Of a DNA stretch of 13,538 nt, positions 5,910 to 12,375 are shown piece after piece (position 1 is the first letter of the stretch; the number at the start of each line of letters is the position of its first letter). The stretch spans positions 1-13,538 of the forward strand of contig NZ_JYJG01000494.1 in assembly GCF_000955955.1 (NCBI RefSeq). Direction: 5' to 3'. Under the pieces are notes generated by a model that worked only from the letters and a program-made list of their open reading frames with translations, was not told where the DNA came from and made no database searches. This DNA is from Lentzea aerocolonigenes. Lineage in GTDB: Bacteria > Actinomycetota > Actinomycetes > Mycobacteriales > Pseudonocardiaceae. The position numbers were made by a program, and so were the translations under genes.

Positions 5910-6797
5910 TTACCGGACCGGGCACGGGTGGTTGTTCAAGGAGAACCCGGTCGGGGTGGGATTGTCGTAACGGGTGCTTCCGGTATACCCGACGGTCTGC
6001 TTGCCGCCCACCGGGATGTTGGCCGTGTACGCCACGTTGGTGGCATTCACGTCGGCACCGGACTGCTTGCCCGTCGCGTTCCACATGTCCGTCACGATCT
6101 GGCCGCGGGTGAACGTCCAGTGCAGGGTCCAGCCGGAGATCGGCGTGTTCCCCGTGTTGGTGATCGCCACGTCGGCGTTGTAGCCGCCGTTCCAGCGGTA
6201 GGTGACGCGGTACTCGATCGCGCACCCGAACACCGGAGCCGCGGTCGTGGTCGGCACGAGCGAGGGCTTCGTGGCGACCGGTGGCGGCGGCGGTGGTGGT
6301 GTGCTGGTCGGTGGCTTGGCCTGGCCGCGGCAGGGATCGCCCCACAGCCCGAGCCCGGCCTTGGTGGCGGCGACCTCGGCCTCGGCGAACGCGGGGTCGT
6401 GCGGTGAGTCGCCGCGCAGCACGCCCTGGCTGACCGCGAGCAACGCGTACTCGGTGCCGTCGTCGAGCCACAGCGGCACCTCGTCGACGATCGCCGGGTC
6501 GCCTGCGTCTACCTTCACCGGCTTGTCGAGCAGGAACGCCTTGGCGAACGCGGTGGCGGCGTTCGCCCAGCACTCCTCGGGCGCGGCGACCCCCTTGATG
6601 TGGACGCGCGTGGCGTCCGACAGCAGAACGGTGCGGCCGTCCTCCACCCCCTGGACGGTCAGGCTGTTCACGACGGTCGGCGGTGCGATCAGCCGGTGGC
6701 TGGACGTCGGCCCGGACGCGAGCGGAGTGGGCTCTCCGGTGCATCCAGATGCCAGGAATATCGCGGCCATCACCAGAATGGTCGATCTGGGTCTCAT
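5910..6797 (-). CDS. lipoprotein: degenerate staphylococcal-nuclease-like domain plus CBM2, 295 aa
   Basis: A secretion signal with a lipobox LASGC gives Cys19 as the lipidated residue. Residues about 47-156 follow the thermonuclease pattern (VEDGRTVLL, then RVHIKGVAAPEEC, then AFAKAFLL, ending in KAGLGLWGDPC). The catalytic set is largely lost: the DGDT position reads DGRT, the active-site Arg aligns with His66, and DTPE is AAPE. Only the Glu remains. A Pro/Thr linker (161-187, with seven prolines in a row) leads to a family 2 carbohydrate-binding module at 190-292. It is bounded by Cys192 and Cys292 and carries the expected tryptophans at 202, 223, 227 and 239 (SGWTLHWTFTRGQ). By inference it is a cell-surface cellulose-binding protein and not a nuclease. 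The ATG at 6797 follows GGGGGAAGA. It is divergent from the pectinase operon. Confidence 0.82.
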   Translation of the reverse strand: MRPRSTILVMAAIFLASGCTGEPTPLASGPTSSHRLIAPPTVVNSLTVQGVEDGRTVLLSDATRVHIKGVAAPEECWANAATAFAKAFLLDKPVKVDAGDPAIVDEVPLWLDDGTEYALLAVSQGVLRGDSPHDPAFAEAEVAATKAGLGLWGDPCRGQAKPPTSTPPPPPPPVATKPSLVPTTTAAPVFGCAIEYRVTYRWNGGYNADVAITNTGNTPISGWTLHWTFTRGQIVTDMWNATGKQSGADVNATNVAYTANIPVGGKQTVGYTGSTRYDNPTPTGFSLNNHPCPVR

Positions 6798-6847
6798 TCT
6801 TCCCCCGGTACTGCGGTGGTACGAGTGGAGCTGGGCAATGGCCGGAA

Positions 6848-6876
6848 AAGCTAGACCAGACGGCCGCGCCGGTCAA
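6848..6876 (-). promoter_or_regulatory. promoter of the lipoprotein-terC-GME gene group
   Basis: On the minus strand TTGACC (6871-6876) and TAGCTT (6848-6853) are separated by exactly 17 bases, a strong sigma-70-type match. Transcription would begin near 6841, giving a leader of about 43 bases that ends in the GGGGGAAGA ribosome-binding site. With 42-43 bp gaps downstream, this may be the only promoter for the three genes. Confidence 0.6.
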
Positions 6877-6900
6877 TACGAGACTGATAAGTTCCGTTCG

Positions 6901-6975
6901 ACGATCTGGCTGTCGAATCGTTTCGAACGCGCTGGTAGCGGCGTTGCTGCCGCGTTCGACACGCTGACAGATCGT
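6901..6975. repeat. 75-bp interrupted inverted repeat between the divergent promoters
   Basis: The outer arms ACGATCTG (6901-6908) and CAGATCGT (6968-6975) are perfect over 8 bp. Inside them TGTCGAA (6911-6917) pairs with TTCGACA (6955-6961), or alternatively TCGAACGCG (6923-6931) pairs with CGCGTTCGA (6951-6959), a perfect 9-bp pair. It lies upstream of both promoters, outside the predicted transcripts, so it is more likely a protein-binding or DNA-structure element than an RNA hairpin. Confidence 0.5.
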
Positions 6976-7021
6976 GATGAGCACGTCATCTGGAGTGCAG
7001 CTCACAGGCCTGCGGGCATCT

Positions 7022-7073
7022 TCGAGAAGTTCGACTCGAATTCCCGTCGAATTACCTGTCGAATTGTCGAACG
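7022..7073. repeat. helically phased TCGAATT repeats upstream of the pectinase promoter
   Basis: TCGAATT occurs at 7036-7042, 7047-7053 and 7059-7065, spaced 11 and 12 bp, followed by TCGAACG at 7067-7073. Further TCGA cores lie at 7022 and 7031. The near-helical spacing, placed just upstream of the -35 box at 7085, is what one expects of an activator or repressor array. Other TCGA-centred copies sit at 6898, 6913, 6923, 6956 and 7158. Confidence 0.45.
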
Positions 7074-7084
7074 CATTCATTTCA

Positions 7085-7113
7085 TTGACGCCTGGCGCAC
7101 TCGTTCGTAATAT
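7085..7113 (+). promoter_or_regulatory. promoter of the pectin-utilisation operon
   Basis: TTGACG (7085-7090), a 17-base spacer and TAATAT (7108-7113) form a near-consensus housekeeping promoter. Transcription would start near 7120 and give a leader of about 55 bases before the ATG at 7175. The strong boxes suggest control by repression rather than by a weak promoter needing activation. Confidence 0.65.
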
Positions 7114-7135
7114 CCGGTTCACGCTCGTGGACGGC

Positions 7136-7151
7136 GTTCATGAATGTGAAC
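7136..7151 (+). promoter_or_regulatory. small inverted repeat in the operon leader
   Basis: GTTCA (7136-7140) and TGAAC (7147-7151) are inverted around a 6-base centre, about 16 bases downstream of the expected transcription start. It could be an operator for a LacI/GntR-type repressor blocking the promoter; the arms are only 5 bp, so chance is possible. Confidence 0.25.
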
Positions 7152-7174
7152 AACCATTCGAAGGGTATTGCGCC

Positions 7175-9352
7175 ATGCGATTGTTCGTACGTGCGCTTGT
7201 GCTGGCCTGTGCCTGCACGGGACTGGTGAGCGCGCCCGCGCACGCCGGCCATGACCCGGCCAGGCAGGTGCTGCCCGCCGGGGACGGGTGGGCCTCGAGC
7301 GGTCCGGGGACCACCGGCGGATCGGCTGCTGATCGCGTGCACACGGTGCGCACCCGCGCCGAGCTCGTCGCCGCACTGGCCGCGCCCGCGCCGCGGATCA
7401 TCCGGATCAAGGGGGTGATCGAGGCGAACACCGGCCCCGACGGGAAACCGTTGGCGTGCACGGACTACGAGACCGGCGGCTACACGCTGCCCGCGTACCT
7501 CGCCGCGTACGACCCGGCGGTCTGGGGCCGTGACCGCGAGCCGGAAGGCCCCCTCGAAGACGCCCGCGCGGCGTCCGCGCTGAAGCAGGCGGCGGTGATC
7601 GGGTTCGGCGTCGGCTCCGACACGACCATCGTCGGTGCGAGCCCCGGAGCCGGGATCACCGGCGGCAGCCTGCGGATTCACGGCGTGCACAACGTGATCG
7701 TGCGCAACCTGACCTTCCGCGACACCCGCGACTGCTTCCCCGCCTGGGACCCCGACGACAACAGCCCCGGCGCCGCGCCCGGCAACTGGAACTCGCTCTA
7801 CGACTCCGTGTCGGTGCAGAAGTCCGACCACGTCTGGGTCGACCACAACACGTTCACCGACGAACCGAACGTCGACAGCACCCACCCGCTCTACTTCGGA
7901 CGGCCCTACGAGGTCCACGACGGGCAGCTCGACATCACCTCCGGCGCCGACCTGGTCACCGTCGAGCGCAACGTCTTCACCGAGCACGGCAAGACCATGC
8001 TGATCGGCTCGTCCAACAGCTCCACGACCGACCCCGGCAAGCTCCGGGTCTCGGTGCACCACAACATCTTCCGCAACGTCGCCGAACGCTCGCCGCGGGT
8101 CCGGTTCGGCCAGGTGCACGTCTACGACAACCTTTACGAGGGCACCCAGACCTACAGCTGGGGCGTCGGCGTCCGGTCGCAGATCTACGCGCAGAACAAC
8201 TACATCCGCGGCATCGCGCCGGAGAAGGTCGTCTACAACTGGGGCGGCACGGCCATCACCGACACCGGCAACCTCGTCGACGGCCGGCCCGCGAGCCTCG
8301 TCGAAGCGTTCAACTCGGCGTTCCCGGACAAGAAACTGGGCACGGACGCCGGCTGGACACCCACCCTCAACCTCGGGTTGGAGCCGGCGTCCAGGGTGGC
8401 GCACCTGAAGGCGGGCGCACCCCCGGCCGGGCACCACCTGAAAGTCGGGGACGGCTTCGCGACCGTTCAGGCCGCCATCGACGCCGCCCCGGCCGGTGCC
8501 GTCATCACGCTGCCGAAGGGCGTGTACCGCGAGGTCGTCAAGATCCCCGCGAACAAGAAGGGCCTGACCCTGCGCGGTGCCACCGGACGCGCCCAGGACG
8601 TCGTGATCGACTACGACAACGCCAACGGCACGAAGAAACCCGACGGTACGACCTACGGCACGTCCGGCAGTGCCACCGCGACCATCGCGGCGGACGGCTT
8701 CAAGGCGCGCGACCTGACGTTCCGCAACTCGTTCGACCGCGCGAAGCATCCGGAGATCACGAACACCCAGGCCGTCGCGGTGAAGACCACCGGCGACCGG
8801 ATGTTCTTCGACCGCGTGCACTTCGAGGGCCACCAGGACACCCTGTACGCCGACAGTCCAGACGTGACGACGCGTTCTCGTCAGTACTACCGGGGCTGCG
8901 CGATCACCGGTGACGTCGACTTCCTGTTCGGCCGAGCCACCGCTGTCTTCGAACGGGCGACCATCACCGCGTTGAGCCGAGGCAGCGACCCGAACGGCTA
9001 CGTCACGGCCGCCAGCACGCAGCGAGCCAACCCCCACGGCTTCCTGATCGTCGACTCCAAGATCCGCAGCGACGCGCCCGCCGGCACGTACTTCCTCGGC
9101 AGGCCGTGGCATCCCGGCGGCGACCCCGAGGCGATCGCGCAGGTCGTCATCCGCAACACCTCCCTGCCTGCCGCGATCAAGGCGGCGCCGTGGACCGACA
9201 TGTCCGGCTTCCCCTGGCGTGAGGCCAGGTTCGCCGAGTACCAGAACACCGGACCGGGCGCCGGCAGGGGACCGGACCGTCCGCAGCTGACCGACGACCA
9301 GGCGAAGCAGCACACCAAGCGCGCCTACCTGGGCGGGTGGAACCCCGCGTGA
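7175..9352 (+). CDS. secreted bifunctional pectate lyase (PL1) - pectin methylesterase (CE8), 725 aa
   Basis: A Sec signal peptide covers residues 1-24 (cut after PAHA). A parallel beta-helix pectate lyase follows at about 50-410, with VWVDHNTF at 220-227 and the RxPxxR motif ERSPRVRFG at 304-312 (Arg305 is the likely base). After a very short join, a pectinesterase spans about 420-720. Its signatures are TQAVAV (Gln532), GHQDTLY (Gln554, acid Asp555), GDVDFLFG (nucleophile Asp582) and LGRPW (Arg643). Both active sites look intact. One chain can therefore strip methyl groups from pectin and cleave the resulting polygalacturonate by beta-elimination. I chose the ATG at 7175 because it opens the signal peptide and follows AAGGG at 7161-7165; the frame is open to 6974. 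It heads the operon and overlaps the permease start (GTGA). Confidence 0.92.
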   Translation: MRLFVRALVLACACTGLVSAPAHAGHDPARQVLPAGDGWASSGPGTTGGSAADRVHTVRTRAELVAALAAPAPRIIRIKGVIEANTGPDGKPLACTDYETGGYTLPAYLAAYDPAVWGRDREPEGPLEDARAASALKQAAVIGFGVGSDTTIVGASPGAGITGGSLRIHGVHNVIVRNLTFRDTRDCFPAWDPDDNSPGAAPGNWNSLYDSVSVQKSDHVWVDHNTFTDEPNVDSTHPLYFGRPYEVHDGQLDITSGADLVTVERNVFTEHGKTMLIGSSNSSTTDPGKLRVSVHHNIFRNVAERSPRVRFGQVHVYDNLYEGTQTYSWGVGVRSQIYAQNNYIRGIAPEKVVYNWGGTAITDTGNLVDGRPASLVEAFNSAFPDKKLGTDAGWTPTLNLGLEPASRVAHLKAGAPPAGHHLKVGDGFATVQAAIDAAPAGAVITLPKGVYREVVKIPANKKGLTLRGATGRAQDVVIDYDNANGTKKPDGTTYGTSGSATATIAADGFKARDLTFRNSFDRAKHPEITNTQAVAVKTTGDRMFFDRVHFEGHQDTLYADSPDVTTRSRQYYRGCAITGDVDFLFGRATAVFERATITALSRGSDPNGYVTAASTQRANPHGFLIVDSKIRSDAPAGTYFLGRPWHPGGDPEAIAQVVIRNTSLPAAIKAAPWTDMSGFPWREARFAEYQNTGPGAGRGPDRPQLTDDQAKQHTKRAYLGGWNPA

Positions 9353-10224
9353 GGACCCGCACGTGGGCGCCTTATGCGCTCATCGCCCCGACGTTGCTGC
9401 TGATGGCGGTGTTCCTGGTCTACCCGATCGCGTCGGTGGGCTGGTTCAGCCTTCGCCAGCACACCGTCACCCAGCCCTGGAAGAACGCCTTCATCGGGCT
9501 CGAGAACTTCCGCCGGATGCTCTTCGAGGACCCGTTGTTCTGGCAGAGCCTGATGTTCAGCGCCAAGTGGGTCGTCGTCGAGGTCGGCCTGCAGCTGGTG
9601 CTGGGCCTGGTCCTCGCGCTGATCGTCAACGAGACGTTCATCGGCCGCGCGGTCGCACGAGCGCTGGTGTTCTCGCCGTGGGCGGTGTCCGGTGTGCTCA
9701 CCACCGGCATCTGGATCCTCCTGTACAACCCGTCCACAGGCGTTTTCCAGCAGCTCGCGCAGTGGGGCATCGGCGATCCGGGCACGTCGGTGCTCGGCGA
9801 CCCGGCGACTGTCTTCCCGGCGACCGTGGTGACCGAGCTGTGGCGCGGAGTGCCGTTCTTCGCGATCTTGCTGCTGGCCGACCTGCAGACGATCCCCAAC
9901 GACCTGTACGAGGCGGCCGCGGTCGACGGCGCCGGACGCTGGCGCCGGTTCGTCAGCGTCACGCTGCCACACCTGCGCGACGCGATCGTGCTGTCGACCC
10001 TGCTGCGTGCGGTGTGGGAGTTCAACAACGTCGACCTGATCTACACGCTCACCGGTGGTGGCCCGGCGAACCAGACCACGACGCTGCCGCTGTACGTGGC
10101 GCGCAAAGCCGTGGACTCGCACGACTTCGGCTACGGCTCGGCGCTCACGATGGCCGGTTTCGCGATCCTGCTCTTCTTCTCGGTCCTCTACCTGAGGCTG
10201 TCCAAGTTCGGGAGCCGAGCATGA
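9349..10224 (+). CDS. ABC sugar transporter permease, MalF/UgpA type (CUT1), 291 aa
   Basis: Inner-membrane subunit of a carbohydrate importer with six predicted membrane helices. The first is APYALIAPTLLLMAVFLVYP. The cytoplasmic EAA loop that docks the ATPase reads EAAAVDGAGRWRRFVSVTLP, with EAA at 188-190 and Gly194. The GTG at 9349 shares bases with the pectinase stop (GTGA at 9349-9352), indicating translational coupling. An in-frame GTG at 9337 (four residues longer) is possible, but it lacks a better ribosome-binding site. Coupling to a pectinase implies that the cargo is a pectin fragment such as saturated or unsaturated oligogalacturonides; this is inferred from context and not from the protein itself. 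Confidence 0.9.
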   Translation: MRTRTWAPYALIAPTLLLMAVFLVYPIASVGWFSLRQHTVTQPWKNAFIGLENFRRMLFEDPLFWQSLMFSAKWVVVEVGLQLVLGLVLALIVNETFIGRAVARALVFSPWAVSGVLTTGIWILLYNPSTGVFQQLAQWGIGDPGTSVLGDPATVFPATVVTELWRGVPFFAILLLADLQTIPNDLYEAAAVDGAGRWRRFVSVTLPHLRDAIVLSTLLRAVWEFNNVDLIYTLTGGGPANQTTTLPLYVARKAVDSHDFGYGSALTMAGFAILLFFSVLYLRLSKFGSRA

Positions 10225-11099
10225 CCCAAACCATCACGCGCCCGGCGACGGTCGTGCCGCCGCCCGCACCGCCGCGGCGCAAGAAGCACCGCGACCCGAG
10301 CCGGTTCGTCAGGCTGCACCTGCCGCTGGCGCTCTACCTGCTGTTCACGCTGATCCCGTTCTACTGGATGCTCGTCTTCGCACTCCGGCCGGCGGGGGAG
10401 ACCGCGCTGGTGCCGTGGCCGATCACGTTCGAGCACTTCGACACCGTGTGGAACGGCATCGGCTTCGGCCTGTTCTTCCGGAACAGCCTGATCATCGGGA
10501 TCGGCACGCTCGTCGTCGTCACCGTGTTCGCGCTGATGGGCGGCTACGCGTTGGCGCGCTTCAAGTTCCGCGGCCAGCGGGTGTTCCTGCTGGCGTTGCT
10601 GTGCACGCAGTTCATCCCCGGCGCGATGATGCTGATCCCTTTGTTCGTGATCTTCAAGAACGCCGGCCTGCTCAACAGCCTCACCGGCCTGGTCATCGCG
10701 GACACCGCGTTCCAGCTGCCGTTGGCGCTGATCCTGATGAGCGGGTTCGTGCGCAACGTGCCGGTGGAGCTCGAAGAGGCCGCGATGGTCGACGGGTGCA
10801 CGCGGCTGCGGGCGTTCTTCGCGGTGACGTTGCCGCAGCTGCGCCCGGCGCTGGTGGCCGTGGGGTCGTTCGCGTTCATCGGCGCCTGGAACAACTTCCT
10901 GTTCGCGCTGATGTTCGCGAGCAGGCAGGACAAGTTCACCCTCCCGGTCGGCCTGAGCTACGCGCTGGGGGAGTTCAACACCGACTTCGGGGCGCTCGCG
11001 GCGGGCGGAGTCGTCGCCGCGGTGCCGGTCGTGCTGGTTTTCGCCGTGGTGCAGCGGTTCCTGGTGCAGGGACTGAGCGCCGGCGCCGTCAAGGGATGA
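10221..11099 (+). CDS. ABC sugar transporter permease, MalG/UgpE type (CUT1), 292 aa
   Basis: Second permease of the importer. A Pro/Arg/Lys-rich cytoplasmic N-terminus (residues 1-30) leads to six membrane helices starting with LPLALYLLFTLIPFYWML. The EAA loop ELEEAAMVDGCTRLRAFFAV has EAA at 186-188 and Gly192, followed by LP at 204-205. The ATG at 10221 overlaps the preceding stop (ATGA) and has GGGAG at 10210-10214. It pairs with the upstream MalF-type subunit. No ATP-binding subunit is encoded in the window. In Streptomyces such orphan CUT1 systems share the ATPase MsiK, so the same arrangement is likely here. Confidence 0.9.
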   Translation: MTQTITRPATVVPPPAPPRRKKHRDPSRFVRLHLPLALYLLFTLIPFYWMLVFALRPAGETALVPWPITFEHFDTVWNGIGFGLFFRNSLIIGIGTLVVVTVFALMGGYALARFKFRGQRVFLLALLCTQFIPGAMMLIPLFVIFKNAGLLNSLTGLVIADTAFQLPLALILMSGFVRNVPVELEEAAMVDGCTRLRAFFAVTLPQLRPALVAVGSFAFIGAWNNFLFALMFASRQDKFTLPVGLSYALGEFNTDFGALAAGGVVAAVPVVLVFAVVQRFLVQGLSAGAVKG

Positions 11100-11106
11100 G
11101 GGAGAG

Positions 11107-12375
11107 ATGAGAAGACTGCTCGTCGCGCTGGCGTTGGTGCTGAGCGCGTGTTCGGCCACATCGGACGGTCCCACGACGATCACGTTCTGGGACAACAACG
11201 GCGGCCCCGGCCGCACGCCCATCTACCAGGAGCTGATCAAGCGGTTCGAGGCGGCGAACCCGGACATCAAGATCGAGTACGTCGGCGTGCCGAGCTCGTC
11301 CGTGCAGCAGAAGTACGACACGGCCATCGCGGGCGGGTCGACGCCGGACGTCGGCGGCGTCACGACCTCCTACCTCGCGCATCTCGTCGGGCAGGACGCG
11401 CTCGAACCGGCCGACGACCGGCTGGACAACGGCCCGCTCAAGGGAAAGCTGCTGCCCGGACTGCTGGAGACCGTGCGGCAGACCGCACCGGACGGCAAGC
11501 TCTACGCCGTTCCCGCGTCCGGCAACATGGACATCATCTGGTACCGGTCCGACCGGTTCGAGGAGAACAAGATCTCCGAACCGTCCACGTGGGACGATCT
11601 GGCCAAGGCCGCGGCACAGCTGACGAAACCGGCGGAGAACCAGTACGGCTTCACGATCCGCGGCGGTGCCGGGTCGATCTTCCAGCTGCTGTCCGAGGCC
11701 TACTCCTACTCCGGCGTCGAGAAGTTCTACGACGGCGGCAGGAGCACGGTGAACGACCCGCGCAACGCCGAGCTCGTGCGCAAGGTCGCGGAGCTGTACA
11801 AGAAGGCCACGCCCGAAGCGGACGTGAACAACAACTACACGCAGATGGTCGCTCAGTTCACCGGCGGCACGGTCGCGATGATGCACCACAACCTCGGCTC
11901 GACCGCGGACGTGATGAAGGCGCTCGGCCCGGAACGCGTCGGCGCCATGCCGCTGCCCAAGGGCCCGTCCGGCAAGCGGACCGTCGTGCCGAACCCGACC
12001 GACGGGTTCGCGGTGTTCAAGGGCGGCAAGAACCGTGATGCCGCCTGGAAGTTCGTCGAGTTCCTGACCTCGGCGGAGAGCAACGGGTACTGGAACGAGA
12101 AGGTCGGCCAGATCCCCGCCAACACCGACGTGCGCGGTGCCGAGTGGATCCAGAAGAACCCGGCCGTGAAGATGGCTCTCGGCGTGCTGGAGGACCCCGC
12201 GACGGTGCTCGTGCCCGCGCCCGTCTACCTGCCGGAGTACTCGTCGATCACCAAGACCGACACCGAGCCGCTGTACCAGAAGGTGTTGCTCGGGCAGATG
12301 CCGGCGCAGCAGTTCCTCGACGAGCTCGCGGCGAAGCTGACGACCGCCCAGCAGGACTGGGAGAAGCGCAAATGA
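11107..12375 (+). CDS. ABC sugar transporter solute-binding lipoprotein, 422 aa
   Basis: Extracellular substrate-binding subunit of family 1 (MalE/UgpB-like). The signal ends in the lipobox LSAC, so Cys15 is lipidated and anchors the protein outside the membrane. The mature part begins TTITFWDNNGG and shows the family pattern IYQELIKRFEAANPDIKIEYV, then YDTAIAGGSTPDV, then KLYAVPASGNMDIIWYRSDRF. Length is typical. A GAGGGAG ribosome-binding site sits in the 7-base gap after the second permease. Placing the binding protein after both permeases is less usual than placing it first. Context suggests oligogalacturonide binding; no ligand can be read from the sequence. Confidence 0.92.
   Translation: MRRLLVALALVLSACSATSDGPTTITFWDNNGGPGRTPIYQELIKRFEAANPDIKIEYVGVPSSSVQQKYDTAIAGGSTPDVGGVTTSYLAHLVGQDALEPADDRLDNGPLKGKLLPGLLETVRQTAPDGKLYAVPASGNMDIIWYRSDRFEENKISEPSTWDDLAKAAAQLTKPAENQYGFTIRGGAGSIFQLLSEAYSYSGVEKFYDGGRSTVNDPRNAELVRKVAELYKKATPEADVNNNYTQMVAQFTGGTVAMMHHNLGSTADVMKALGPERVGAMPLPKGPSGKRTVVPNPTDGFAVFKGGKNRDAAWKFVEFLTSAESNGYWNEKVGQIPANTDVRGAEWIQKNPAVKMALGVLEDPATVLVPAPVYLPEYSSITKTDTEPLYQKVLLGQMPAQQFLDELAAKLTTAQQDWEKRK

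Larger units (their letters stand above)
6798..7174. other. 377-bp divergent intergenic region, no gene
   Basis: This stretch separates the minus-strand lipoprotein from the plus-strand pectinase. It is clearly less GC-rich than the genes around it. Reading outward it holds a promoter for each side, a long interrupted inverted repeat (6901-6975) and a cluster of TCGA-centred repeats (6898-7161). A plus-frame ORF extends the pectinase upstream to 6974, but that extension would hide the signal peptide and contains the promoter, so I treat it as non-coding. Confidence 0.75.

Noticed and set aside
4809..6407. 532-codon plus-strand open frame opposite terC and the lipoprotein
   Set aside because: It is rich in His, Gln, Arg and Asp with no hydrophobic core, and mirrors the strongly conserved terC on the other strand.
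6974..7174. Upstream extension of the pectinase
   Set aside because: It would bury a good signal peptide and run through the promoter and the phased repeats. The ATG at 7175 has a ribosome-binding site.
7082..9313. 743-codon open frame antisense to the pectinase
   Set aside because: Its Val/Asp/Gly/Arg-rich composition is that of a shadow in high-GC DNA. The sense strand has clear catalytic motifs.
12144..12371. Upstream extension of the enolase-superfamily frame
   Set aside because: It lies inside the binding-protein gene in another frame. The ATG at 12372 gives the normal family N-terminus.
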